Assembly (NCBI GenBank): GCA_963813375.1
Contig: CAWEYT010000003.1
Coordinates: 17,710-81,709, forward strand
Reading direction: 5' to 3'
Source of the DNA: DASTFY01 sp963813375
GTDB taxonomy: Bacteria > Actinomycetota > Acidimicrobiia > Acidimicrobiales > Ilumatobacteraceae
DNA: 64,000 nucleotides
Below the pieces are notes generated by a model, which saw nothing but the letters and a program-made list of their open reading frames with translations, was not told the DNA's origin and made no database searches. The position numbers and the translations under genes were made by a program. Shown here in pieces: positions 18,468-28,470 of the stretch. Each line of letters begins with the position of its first letter. The stretch's first letter is position 1.

Positions 18468-20115
18468 CTACCTGGCGAGGTACTGGTGGCAGGCGTGGAT
18501 GGCGATGGCGCCCTCGCCGACCGCGGAGGCCACCCGCTTGATCGAGCCGCGGCGCACGTCACCGGCGGCGAAGACGCCCGGCCAACTGGTCTCGAGCGGA
18601 AGGGGCGCGTCCGTCGAGTCCGACCCGGTGCGCGTCGTGACATCGCGCCCGGTCAGGATGTAGCCCGTAGGGTCACGCTCCAGCGCGCCGGCCAGCCATC
18701 CGGTGCGCGGCTCACCACCGATCAGGACGAAGAGCCCGTCGGACGGCTCGAGCACCGCCGTGCCGGACCGGGCGTCCTCCAAGGCGACGGCGTCCAGGCG
18801 CCGGTCGCCACCCACCCCCACCACCGTGGCGTGGAAGCGGATGGAGATGTTGCTCGTGCCTTCCAGCTCCCGGCACAGGTAGTCGGACATGCTCTCGGCC
18901 AGCGAGTCGCTGCGGACGACGAGGGTGACGCTCGCCGCGAAGCGGGCGAGGTGCAGCGCGGCCTGGCCGGCCGAGTTGCCACCACCGACGACATGGACCC
19001 GCTGGCCCTCGACGGTCGGAGCCTCGGAGACCGCGGCGCCGTAGCTGACACCGGCACCGATCAGGTCGTCCATCCGGGGAACCGTCGAGTCGTCGCCACG
19101 ACACGCCCGTGGCCACGACGACGGTCCGGCTGCGGACCGTGGTGCCGTCGGAGAGCTCGATCGTCTGTGCGCCGTCCTCTTGTCCGAGGCTGACCGCGCT
19201 GCGCATCCAGTGGAAGCCGGCGCCGAACAGCCAGGCCTGCTGGGCCGCCCGCAGGGCCAGGTCCCGGCCGGGGATGCCGTGGGGGAAGCCGAGGTAGTTC
19301 CGGATCAACGAGCTCGTCCCCGCCTGCCCGCCCACGGCCTCCTGTTCGAGGACCAGCGTCGCCAGCCCCTCGGACGAGGCGTAGACGGCGGCGGCCAGGC
19401 CGGCCGGGCCGGCGCCCACGATGGCCACGTCGAAGAGGCGGTCGGCAGCCGGCGCCGGCGCGGCCATGCGATCGGCCACCTCGGAGTCGTCCGGCTGGAC
19501 GAGCACCTGACCGTCGAACAGCACGAAGACCGGGAGCCGCCCGGCATCGAGGTCCAGCTCGCGGAGCATGGCGGCACCCTCGGGCGAGTCGGCGGCGTGG
19601 AACGTGTACGACACGCCGTTGCGTTCCAGCCGGTCACGGATGGCCTGCGACCGCGCCGACCAGCGCTCCCCGACCACCCGCACCGCGACCGGACCGACCG
19701 GTTCGGCGCGGCGCCAGTCGTGGAGCGCCTCGGTCACGATCCGGTGGAAGGCCTCGTCCGGTTGGCGGTGCGGCTTGATCACCACGAGATCGGCCAGGCC
19801 CCGGGTGATGGCCGCCGGTGCGGACGTGAGCTCTTGGGTGTTCGTGGGGGTCAGGAGCAGCGCCCGGCGGGCCTGCGGCTGCAGCGCGCGGGCGCGGCCG
19901 AGCACCTCGTCCGCCGCCGGTCCGTTGGCCACCAGCAGGAGCGCGAGGCGTGTGCCGTCGCCCTCCAGTGCCTCCAGCACCGGGGGACAGCCGTCGGTGG
20001 GTGTGACCTGGACGTCGTAGTCGCGCTGGTAGCGGGTGGCGAGCTCGTCGTGGAGGCGCTCCCGGTCCGCAGGATCGTCGTCGACGGCCAGGATCAGTGG
20101 TCGGGGTGCGGGCAC
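18468..20115 (-). CDS. Receiver-like / glutaredoxin-like / thioredoxin-reductase-like flavoprotein without CxxC (frameshifted)
   Basis: Three parts are visible. Residues 1-135 look like a response-regulator receiver (LAVDDDPADR, later VIKP), but the phosphoacceptor region reads LLLVANGPA with no aspartate. Residues 140-225 resemble a glutaredoxin fold with SARS where CxxC would be. From about 228 comes a thioredoxin-reductase fold with VGAGPAGLAAAVYAS, GGQAGTSSLIRNYLGFP and a second nucleotide site VVGGGNSAGQAALHLARFA. The usual redox CxxC is replaced (GVSYGAAVSEAP). A one-base shift near 19083 interrupts an otherwise continuous protein. It likely binds FAD and NAD(P)H, but cannot act as a standard disulfide reductase. 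Confidence 0.78.
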
Positions 20116-20155
20116 CGGTCCAGTGTGTCCGACACCGGACCTCGGGTGCGGCGCC

Positions 20156-20773
20156 TCAGAGCACCGCGGCCTCGACCTCGCCCACCCCGACCTCCGCGCG
20201 CTGCTGGAACAGCCAGGTCCGGGTCATCACCAGCGCCGCGCACGGCAGCACGAGCAGGTTCGTGACGACGACGAGGGGATCGCCGATGCCGACCCCGTAC
20301 GACGCCCATGACAGCGTCGTCAGGCACAGCAGGGCGTAGGTCGGCACGGAGACGCCGTGCAGCGACGGTGCCCGCAGGACGTGGACGGTCTGGGGCAGCA
20401 CGGAGGTGGCACCGACCACGATGGCCAACCAGCCGACCAGGGTGGGCGAGACCGCGAGGCCGACACCGCCGACGACGGCGACCCCGACCGCCGTGGCCAC
20501 GGCCACGCCTGGCCGCAGCGCGCCGTGGCGGATCTGCTGGATGGCGATCAAGCTCATGGCCAGGACGACGGCGGCGTTGGCCACGCTGATGGCCGGATCA
20601 CCGAGCGCCAGGCCGTAGAGCATCCAGAGGGCCGAGGCGACCCCGCCGTGGAGCGTGCCCTTGGGTGCGATGCCTTCGACCGTGTGCTGCCGGTAGACCC
20701 GCGCCACCTGCGGCCAGACGAACGCCACGCTGAGTGCGGTACACCACCATCCCAGCAACCGCATCCAGTCCAC
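20156..20773 (-). CDS. Two-repeat PQ-loop / SWEET-like membrane protein
   Basis: The 205-residue protein has about seven membrane segments and two PQ-loop repeats: VWPQVARVYRQHTVEG near residue 19 and VLPQTVHVLRAPSLHGVS near residue 125. The PQ motif is typical of SWEET/SemiSWEET sugar facilitators and related transporters. Bacterial SemiSWEETs usually have one repeat (about 90 residues), so this is a tandem form. The start is GTG 20773; an ATG four codons in is an alternative. The substrate is unknown. Confidence 0.72.
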   Translation of the reverse strand: MDWMRLLGWWCTALSVAFVWPQVARVYRQHTVEGIAPKGTLHGGVASALWMLYGLALGDPAISVANAAVVLAMSLIAIQQIRHGALRPGVAVATAVGVAVVGGVGLAVSPTLVGWLAIVVGATSVLPQTVHVLRAPSLHGVSVPTYALLCLTTLSWASYGVGIGDPLVVVTNLLVLPCAALVMTRTWLFQQRAEVGVGEVEAAVL

Positions 20774-20836
20774 GACTCGACCCTACCGATGGGGAGCCTC
20801 AACTCCAACTCTGTAAAGTAAGTCCTGGTCGCGGCG

Positions 20837-22265
20837 TCAGGCGATGGAGACGGCGAGGTCCGGCCAGCCCAGCAGAGCGTGGTCCGGGAGCGGATCGGGA
20901 CCGGGCTCGGCCTGCAACGTCCCGGCCCGCACTGCCGCCACGACTGCGGCATGGTCCTTCTCGACCTGGCCGGCGTAGGAGAGCGCGAAGCGGGCGATGG
21001 CCTCGTCCAGCGCCGTGCCCCGCCCGCAGTAGCCGGCAATGAGTGCGGGATCGGCGGTGCGGGCATGAGCCCGGCCGAGGATGGAGGCCGACAACGAGCC
21101 ATAGTCGTCGAGGCCCCGTCCGACGAGCGCAGCCATCGGCATCGACGCCCGGAGGTCCTTGAGCTGGCGCACGTAGAAGGGCAGGCCGTGGACCGTCGTC
21201 CAACCGAGCAGGGGATCGCTGACCGCCTGCATCGCGCGCTGTCCGCAGGCGATCCTCGCTCCCTCGTGCACGGGCCGCGGGTCGCCCAGCCTGATCCGGA
21301 CGTCGGACGGCACGGCTTGCTTGAGCTGGAGGAACAACGGTCGCTCGTCGTGCACGCGCGTCGAGGAGGATGACGAAGTCCTGGGTGCCGACACTGCCGA
21401 CGCCGACCACCGTCTGCGCGATGTCGACGACCTCGAACGAGGACAGGTGGGACTCGGTGGCCGGCGGGGTGGACCGCCGGTAGCCGGGCAGCGCGTCGAC
21501 CACGGCTGCCGCGACCGACTCCTCCACCCGGCAGAGCAGCGGAGGTCGTGACGTGAAGCGGCGCCGCCCGGCGACGACCTCGGTGAGCTTCGGCAGCGCC
21601 GCCACCGTGTCGTGCCGCAGCGCGTTGGCGAAGCCGCGACGGAAGATGGGGTCGTCGCGGCCGAACCGGTGCACGAACGGCGAATGGTCGTCCACCGCGG
21701 CGCGCCACTCCTCGAGGAGAGCCGCGTGCGCGAAGTCGACGAGCACCCTGCGGTAGCTGCGAACGGCCGTGAGCACCGTCACCCGCAGGTCCTCCTCCGA
21801 TGCACCATTGCCGCGACCGACGAGCACGAGGCTGGTGGCCAGCCGCTTGAGGTCCCACTCCCACGGACCGGTCGCCGTCTCGTCGAAGTCGTTGAGGTCG
21901 AAGACCACGAGACCGCTGGGCGAGCCGTAGAAGCCGAAGTTGAGGCAGTGGGCATCGCCGCAGATCTGGGGGAGGATGCCCGTCCGCGGTGTCCCTGCCA
22001 GGTCCAGCGTCATCATGTCGGCCGCACCCCGGAAGTAGGCGAACGGTGACGACGCCATGCGTGCCACCCGGACGGGCGCCAGCGCGGCCTCGCGCTGAGC
22101 GTCGCGCTCCTTCAACAGCGCGACCGGATCGATCCGGTCCGGCGGAGCGGTCCACAGCCCATGACTGCTCCTCGGTGTTCCCCGGCGCAGTTCGCGGCCC
22201 GCACGGCGGCGCTCGGACCACGGGGCCTCGGCCATCGGGGCGGAAGTTAGCCGCCGATCGGCCAT
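20837..22265 (-). CDS. DUF2252 family protein (frameshifted)
   Basis: The sequence opens with ERRRAGRELRRGTPRSSHG and RMASSPFAYFRGAADMM, then CGDAHCLNFGFYGSP and VVFDLNDFDETATGPWEWDLKR, which define DUF2252. The fold resembles aminoglycoside/protein kinases, with GDAH.NFG and DFDE like catalytic and metal motifs; no reaction is established. A shift near 21360 (after FVILLDAR) is followed by clean continuation (VHDERPLFLQLKQA) to the stop at 20837. The start is ATG 22265 or, equally plausible, ATG 22235. Confidence 0.8.
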
Positions 22266-22280
22266 CGAGCGCGGATCGGG

Positions 22281-22910
22281 CTAGCGGCTGAAGCGGCGGG
22301 GGGCGAAGAACGACGGGTTGGGATCGCGCCGTCCGCGCCGTGAGGTCCAGCGCCACTGCGCTGAGACCCGGCTGCGCACCCGGCCCCGTGTCTGGGGAAC
22401 GGCGTGCAACCACGCGGCCTGGCAGCGCCCGCCCATCACCAGGAGGTCGCCGCTGGCCGGTGCCAGGTCGATGACCCCGGTCATGTCGTCCGAGTCCGCC
22501 TTGTGCCCGGTGAGCGGGCGCATCAGCCACGGGCGGGAGGCGCCCATCGTCAGCACGCCGATCACCGTGTCCTCCAGCCAGCGCAGCTCGCGGTCACGAT
22601 GGAAGCCGACGCCGTCGCGCTCGTCCCGGTAGTGCGCCAGGGCCACACCGTCGAAGCGCACGCGGTAGTGGCGGCTGATCCAGTGCTCGACCTCGACGAG
22701 GGCCGGGTGGCGACCGGAGCCGGACTGCCAGCCCGAGAGGCGGGGCTCGTCGATCCAACGCTCGTAGCGGAACACCCGGCCTTGCTCCCAGGGGACACAC
22801 GCCACCAGTTCGTCGTGCACGTCGCCGGCCCGAGGGACGAAGCCCCGCACGACGTCCACCCACGACGACTCGTCCAGGTCGATTCGCTCGACGGCGGCGT
22901 CCGCGGCCAA
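22281..22910 (-). CDS. AlkB-like 2-oxoglutarate/Fe(II)-dependent dioxygenase
   Basis: The iron facial triad is visible as HRD (His104, Asp106) and His169 in WLHAVP, and the 2-oxoglutarate site as the arginine-rich RGRVRSRVSAQWR. MGASRPWLMRP and SGDLLVMGG are also typical. Members repair alkylated DNA or RNA by oxidative demethylation. As read, the frame opens at a weak TTG (22910). A GTG at 22980 overlaps the stop of the upstream methyltransferase gene in another frame, so the true start may be there with a one-base error near 22930. Confidence 0.85.
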   Translation of the reverse strand: MAADAAVERIDLDESSWVDVVRGFVPRAGDVHDELVACVPWEQGRVFRYERWIDEPRLSGWQSGSGRHPALVEVEHWISRHYRVRFDGVALAHYRDERDGVGFHRDRELRWLEDTVIGVLTMGASRPWLMRPLTGHKADSDDMTGVIDLAPASGDLLVMGGRCQAAWLHAVPQTRGRVRSRVSAQWRWTSRRGRRDPNPSFFAPRRFSR

Positions 22911-22976
22911 CCAGGTCTCGTCGCGGAAGCCCCGCCGTCCCGCATGGAGACCCTGCCGGCGCCCGGTCGGGCGCGC

Positions 22977-23761
22977 TCACGGCCGCCGCCAGACCGACAC
23001 GTGGCCGGCGCTGTCATCGGTGAAGGGCGAGCGCCGCCAGTCCCCCCATCGATCCTCCAGGGTGAGGCCGGCCAACCGGGCCATGAGATCCAGCTCGCTC
23101 GGCCAGCAGTAGCGGATCTGCACCGGGTAGAGGCGGGTGCCGGACTCGCTGATGACGACGTGAGCGCTGTCGACCCGCTGGCTGGCCGGATGGTGCGCGC
23201 TCACCTCGAGCGCCACCGCATCGGTCAGGACGTGGCTGTTGGACGTGCGTTGGCCGCGGTCGAACCGGGTCAGGTCCGGGACGAAGGCCTCCATCAGGAA
23301 CCGGCCCCCCGCCACGAGGCGCTCGGCCACCCGTGTCGAAGCAACGCAGCTGGTCGTCCTGGTTGAGCAGAGCGAAGAAGGTGTTGAAGGCGACGTAGAC
23401 GAGCTGGCACGGCAGGTCTCCGGGGACGGCGCGAGAAGTCGCCGATGGTCACGTCGATCTCCGACCCCCCAGGCTTGGCCCGCAGCTTCGCGACCATCGA
23501 GTCGGAGGCGTCGATCCCGAGGACCGTGACGCCGCGGGCGGCCAGCGGTAGGGCCAGGCGACCGGTACCGATGCCCAGCTCCAGGGCAGGGCCGGGCCCC
23601 GCCAGCTCGGCCAGGAGGTCGACCGCGGCCTCGGTCTGGGTCGGGAACTGGTAGAGGTCGTCGTAGATCTCAGCGATGCGGTCGCCGTAGGTCGCGGCGC
23701 CATAGGGCGCTCCGCTGCCGGCCCCTACGGACCCGCTGGAGCCGGTGCCGCGGGACGTCAT
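22977..23761 (-). CDS. Class I SAM-dependent methyltransferase (two frameshifts)
   Basis: The ATG at 23761 overlaps the stop of the upstream gene (ATGA). The N-terminal part has YGDRIAEIYDDLY, the SAM-binding ALELGIGTGRLALPLAARG and GIDASDSMVAKLRAK. The frame breaks near 23437 and again near 23335; conceptual joining gives AFNTFFALLNQ and then GGRFLMEAFVPDLTRFDRG to the stop at 22977, as in Rossmann-fold methyltransferases. The substrate is unknown. It lies in a tight minus-strand run with the MDMPI-like and AlkB genes. Confidence 0.75.
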
Positions 23762-24462
23762 GCCAGCGCGCTCAGGATCGGGCGCAGGGCAGGGTCGACC
23801 GGGTGGTCCGCCGGGAGTCGGCCGTTGACCGCATCGACCAGCTCGGCTTCGTCGAGCACCACCTCCCCGTCGCCGGCCCGCACGGTGAAGCCGTCCGGGC
23901 CTGGCTCGACGGTGACCTCCGGCCGCGTCTCGTCCAGAGCGAAGCGGGCGAACTGCACCCGCCACGCCAAGCGGCCGTCGGCCTCTTCGGCGGTCTCCGG
24001 GAGCCCGATGTCGTCGGCGTGGGTGGCCAGTTCGCTGGCCAGGTGCCAGGCCTGCCAGCGAGCCGGGTAGGCGCCGGCCCCGGTCGTCATGTCCCGGCCG
24101 TCGCGCCGGCGCAGCTCGGACCGGGTGCGGGCGCAGCCCGATCGCCACTCGTCCAGGAGCTCGGCGGCCGAGCGGCCGGCCCGGTCGCTCACGCCGAGGC
24201 CGTTGAAGCCGTCCATGTCCGTCGCTCCTCTCGAGGTGTAGCGCTCGAAGAAGGCCGGGAGGTCCTCGTCGAAGCAGGCGGCGTTGTACTCCTCGCCGAA
24301 GCCGAGGTGGGCCAGGACGTCCTGCACGCTCCACCCCGCGCAGGCGGAGGGCTGCTCCCAGTCTTCGGGGCCGAGGCCTCCGAACCAGGCCTCGAGGCGG
24401 GCGGCCTCGGCATCCATCAGGTCGTATGGATCGTGCTCCGCGAGCACGCTGTCGTCAGGCAT
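23758..24462 (-). CDS. Maleylpyruvate isomerase / MDMPI-family protein (DinB fold)
   Basis: The 234-residue protein has the N-terminal DinB-like four-helix domain (SACAGWSVQDVLAHLG, then WQAWHLASELATHADDIG) with the three expected metal-ligand histidines, and a C-terminal MDMPI domain. Proteins of this group use mycothiol as a cofactor in Actinobacteria, for maleylpyruvate isomerisation or thiol transfer; the exact substrate cannot be given. It is intact and overlaps the methyltransferase gene by four bases. Confidence 0.82.
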   Translation of the reverse strand: MPDDSVLAEHDPYDLMDAEAARLEAWFGGLGPEDWEQPSACAGWSVQDVLAHLGFGEEYNAACFDEDLPAFFERYTSRGATDMDGFNGLGVSDRAGRSAAELLDEWRSGCARTRSELRRRDGRDMTTGAGAYPARWQAWHLASELATHADDIGLPETAEEADGRLAWRVQFARFALDETRPEVTVEPGPDGFTVRAGDGEVVLDEAELVDAVNGRLPADHPVDPALRPILSALA

Positions 24463-24512
24463 CGCGCGCAGTGTGGCACGCCGGTGCTACACGGCCGGCC
24501 CGGGTTCGCCCC

Positions 24513-26493
24513 TCAGAAGGGCAGCTGGTTCAGGAGCCAATCGATCGGAGCCCGTTCGACGACGAAGCGCAGCACCCGTCCGGCCCATCCCGGCAGCGTG
24601 CCGCGGTCGACCGCATCGTCGATCGCCCTCGCCGTGCCGGATTGGAGTGCCTCGGCGGCGGTGTCGCGGTCCCACGTCACATCGCCGATGCCGGCCTCCG
24701 GATCGAGCGAGAGCACCAGGCCCTCCCGGCTGGTGCCCAGCTCGCAGGCCGCGCCGTTCAGCCCGCCGAGCGCGATCCGCTGCACCGTCGCGTCGAGACC
24801 GTCCCCGGGATAGGTGTCGGGCGGTGCCGTGCAGGGGTCGGCCGCCTCGTAGCGGCCGAACTCCTGTGCCCCGCGGTTCCACTCGGCCACCACGAACCCG
24901 ACCGCGGCCCCTGTGATCAGCCCTGCGGCGACGATGGGACCGAGGCTCGGGCGGGTGGTGGCGGCCGCCGCCCGGCTCCGCGACGCCACCAGCAGGATGG
25001 GGATCAGTGCGACCAGGGCCAAGGCGGCGGCGATCAGGAACGACGACCGGAAGGCCCGCGTGAGGATGGCGCTGATGATGTCGACGAGGTCGTCGCGAGC
25101 CGTCGCCAGCGCCGTCGCTCTCGTCGGCCCCTTGGGCCTCGAACACCGCGTCGACGTCTGGGACCTCACCGTCGGGCGTGCTCTCGATCTCGTTGCGCAG
25201 CGCCCAGGCGACGGGGATCTTCTGGCGCAAGCGGGAGCTCCGCCTCCAGCATCGAGGCGGTGCCGGCCAGCGCCGCCTGGTCGGCCCTCGACTCCAGTTG
25301 CCCGGCCAGCACGGGGGCGATGAGGAGCAGCCCGAGCATGAGACCGGCGTGGCGGGCGGCCACCGAGCGGCTGGCGGCCGCGATCGGGCGGGCGCCGTCG
25401 GGCAGGCTGGCCGGTCCGACGACGGACAGTGCCAGCCCCATGCCCGCGCCGCAGAAGGCGAAGGCGACGGCGGCCAGCCAGCCGCTCACGCGCGGCAACA
25501 GGGCCAACCCGGCCAACCCCGCGGCGAGCACGACCGCGCCGACACCTCCGGCCACGGCCGGCGCCAGCCGGTGACCGAGAGGGCGCACCGCGAACGAGGC
25601 CGCCGGAAGGGCGCTCACGACGACCGCGCCGGCGATGGGTTGGTAGCCCCAGACGACGACGAGCAGCAGGACCCCGAGGAACAGCGCGCCGACGAGGGCG
25701 CCGAACGTGAGCAGCTCGCCCGCGTTGGCCAGCCAGGTCCGGAGTCCGAGCCGCTCACGGGGGGCCACGATGGGATCGTCGGTGTCACCGCCGGTCCGGA
25801 TGCCCGGGACCCACGAGCGCGAGGAGGGCCAGGAGCGCGACGGGCACCTGCACGATGAAGATGGCTCGCCAGGCGAACGCCTGCGTGAGCACGCCTCCCA
25901 GCGCGGGCCCGACGGCGGCTCCGAACGCGGCCGCCGTGACCCACCAGGTGCGGCCCCGCCCGCTGCTCCCCGTCAACGAGGCCAGGATGGGCAGGGAGCC
26001 CACCAGGGCCAGCGCGGCGCCCGTCCCTTGCAGCGCCCTTCCGGCGAAGAGCACGCCGATGCTCGTCGCCGCGCCGCTCGACCGCGGAGCCGGCCGCGAA
26101 CGCCAGCAGGCCGATGAGCGTGAGCGGGCCGGCCTTGACCCGTGATGCGAGCAGGGCCAGCACCGCGGCCACGATCGTCACGACGAGCGCGTACACGGTG
26201 ATCACCCACGAGGCCTGCACCACCGTCGTCTCGAGCTCGCGGTAGATGTCGGGCAGCCCGAGCACGACGATCGACGCGTCGGCGAAGGCCAGCGCGACGG
26301 CGAGGGCGAGAAGGACGGCCCGCCACGGCGGACCCGCCGTGCGAAGGGGCGCGGGAGGCGGCGGGGGAGAAGCGCCGGGTGGTGGCAGCGGCTGCCCCGG
26401 GTGAGCGGGAGCAGGAGGAGGTGGCGGAGGCGGCGGTGGGGTCGCCGCGATCGGCGCCGGAGGAGGCAATGGCCCCGACGAGGTGGGCGGCAT
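24513..26493 (-). CDS. MFS transporter, drug:H+ antiporter-2 (14-TM) type, several frameshifts
   Basis: An ATG at 26493 opens a long Pro/Ala-rich N-terminus followed by a membrane transporter. Pieces in different frames join logically: ADASIVVLGLPDIYREL and VVQASWVITVYALV, then GRALQGTGAALALVGSLP, WRAIFIVQVPVALLALLALV (motif C region), and later WGYQPIAGAVVVSALPAASF. A C-terminal extension with one further membrane pair ends at 24513. Breaks are near 26070, 25795, 25225 and 25120. The order of motifs fits one transporter of about 660 residues, of the EmrB/QacA kind. The substrate is unknown. Either the gene is a pseudogene or this stretch is error-rich. Confidence 0.7.
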
Positions 26494-26541
26494 CGTGCCG
26501 TCAGCGTACGGGACTGCGCGCCAGGCTGGCGTGCCGGGCCG

Positions 26542-27527
26542 TCAGGCGAGCTGAACGGGGATGGTCAAGACCGAGGGGGTCGTGCCGGGGACCGGCTCGA
26601 GCTCCCAGACGGTGAGCGTGCCCGGACCGGGCTGGCTGAGGAGGAACGGCGCCGCGGCGCGGAAGGGATGGCGCAGGCCGTCGTCGCGGGTGGAGCGGGT
26701 GACGCCCTCGAAGAGCACCTGGCCCGCGGCATCGCTGATGCGCAGGCCGACACCGGTGTCGGCCACCGCCGTGGAGCCGCTGATCTCGGTGCCGTTGGTG
26801 AGCACGTCCTCAGGGCCGACGGACTCCACCAGGACGGGCGGTGCCCAGGGCGCGAAGTCGTCACGGGTCACGGGGCGGTCGGGGAGGACGTAGCCGCCCA
26901 CCGCACGGGCCGTCTGGCCATCGATCTGGAACAGCACGCGGACCGGGAAGACGCTCACCGTGTAGACGAACTGGGCCAGACGCAGCTCGGAGCTCCCGGG
27001 CGGACCCAAGGTCGAGAAGGAGCCGGAGAGGTCGACGACCAGGACGTCGCCCATGAGCGCGGTGCTCCGGACGCGGGTAAGACCCGGCACCGCCGTGGTC
27101 AGCCCGGCCGTGGTCTCGGCCTCGGTGGGGCCTTGCAACAGCGCGCCCAGGGCGTTGTCGACGATCTTGGCGTCGGCGGGGAGGGCCCGGCGCGCTACGC
27201 CCAGCTTGCCGTCGCGCACGAAGAAGATCGGGAGGAGCACGCTGCCCGCCGGGACAGGCGCCGCCGTCGGGCCGGCGGCTGCGGAGGCGGGCCTGCGCCG
27301 GGTCCGCGCCCGGGGCTGCCGTCGCCGGCGTCGTGCCGACCGGGAGCTCCTGCGCCGGTCCGACGGTGACGGTCGAGTCAGGGGAGATCACGCTGCAGCC
27401 CGTGGCCCACAGCAGGGCGACGCTGCCGGCGGTCGCGAGGAGACGACCACGGCGGCGAGGGCCCGGGCGGGCGCCATGGGAGCGCCGGCGGCTGAGGCGC
27501 GCGGGGTCGCGCTCCTGGGCGTGTCAC
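26542..27527 (-). CDS. GerMN-domain lipoprotein with C-terminal Gmad2-like domain (frameshifted)
   Basis: The GTG at 27527 is the best start. After a shift near 27470 a lipoprotein signal is read (LLATAGSVALLWATGC), then a linker, and after another shift near 27290 a GerMN domain with LPIFFVRDGKLG, ALLQGPTEAETTAGL and LVVDLSGSF. The C-terminal Ig-like part (GTEISGSTAVAD, FEGVTRS) resembles Gmad2 and ends at 26542. Such lipoproteins act at the outside of the membrane in sporulating and non-sporulating actinobacteria; their role is not settled. Only the 26542-27240 part is an uninterrupted frame. Confidence 0.68.
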
Positions 27528-27666
27528 CCCTCGGTCGTACCAGCCGTGCTGGGGTCGCACGTACATCAGAGTCGCGATGTTCGCGCTCGGATACCGGTCT
27601 GTAACGGACCCGCGCGGAAACGTCGCGCGGCGCGTCGCGCTCGCTGCGGAGCGTGGTGGGCGGTCG

Positions 27667-28440
27667 TCAGGCCGCGTGGACGTCGGCGATGTCGGCCACA
27701 TCGCTCCACTGCGCGCGGTCGTGGGCGAGCAGGAGCGTGGCGCCGGAGTCCTCGAGGGCCTGCAGGCGAGCGATGGCCGCGGTCGCCAGCTCATGGTTCC
27801 ACGGACGGCCCTGGGGCTGGCCGGCGTCGATGGCGTCGCGGGTGTAGGCGGCATCCCCGACCAGCACGTAGCGGCGCCCGTCGGTGAACGTCACGAGCAA
27901 CGATTGGTGCCCTGGTGTGTGCCCACGGGTGTCGAGCAGGACGAGCGATCCGTCGCCGAGGAGGTCGTGCTGGTCCTCGTAGTCGAACGGCGCGGGATCG
28001 TCCGGGCCGAGGTCGTCCGGACCCAGACCGAACGCCGGGTGTCCGAGCTTGCTCCGGTAGAACGCGGCCTCCCGGGCCCGGATCACCCATTTGGCCGGAG
28101 CGAAGGAGCTGTTGCACCCGCAATGGTCGAAGTGGAGGTGCGAGTTGACGATCCACCGGACGTCGCCGTCGGCGAAGCCGGCCTGCCGGAGCCGGGCCGG
28201 TGCGAGCGTGTCGGCGTCGCCCAGCGGCTCGAAGGTCGACGCCATGGCCGGACCCAGGTAGCCGGCAAGGTCCTCGAGGCAGCGGGCGTTCATGCCCGTG
28301 TCCCAGAGCAGGACGCCGTCTCCCGTGTCGATGGCGTGCGTCATCACGGGGATGTCGAAGGTCTGTTCCGACCGCCGGCCCTCGAACAGGAGGCCGGGGT
28401 CGGTCCTGATGTCACCGCAGCGCAACGCCAGGAGCCGCAT
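27667..28440 (-). CDS. Metallo-beta-lactamase-fold hydrolase (lactonase-like)
   Basis: The 257-residue protein starts at ATG 28440. It carries the zinc motif SHLHFDHCG near residue 100, DTRGHTPGHQSLL with the third histidine, and GDAAYT with the bridging aspartate, followed by a terminal HD. The arrangement resembles N-acyl homoserine lactonases and related quorum-quenching or lactone hydrolases. The substrate cannot be fixed. It is divergent from the ArsC-like gene, with only 30 bases between starts. It is intact. Confidence 0.8.
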   Translation of the reverse strand: MRLLALRCGDIRTDPGLLFEGRRSEQTFDIPVMTHAIDTGDGVLLWDTGMNARCLEDLAGYLGPAMASTFEPLGDADTLAPARLRQAGFADGDVRWIVNSHLHFDHCGCNSSFAPAKWVIRAREAAFYRSKLGHPAFGLGPDDLGPDDPAPFDYEDQHDLLGDGSLVLLDTRGHTPGHQSLLVTFTDGRRYVLVGDAAYTRDAIDAGQPQGRPWNHELATAAIARLQALEDSGATLLLAHDRAQWSDVADIADVHAA

Positions 28441-28470
28441 CCGCGCACGGTAGCCGTAGTGTTCGGGCCC

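Noticed and set aside
20554..22530. 658-codon minus-strand frame across the DUF2252 and PQ-loop region
   Set aside because: It is out of frame with both recognised proteins, and its sequence is Arg/Gly/Pro-rich with no motif.
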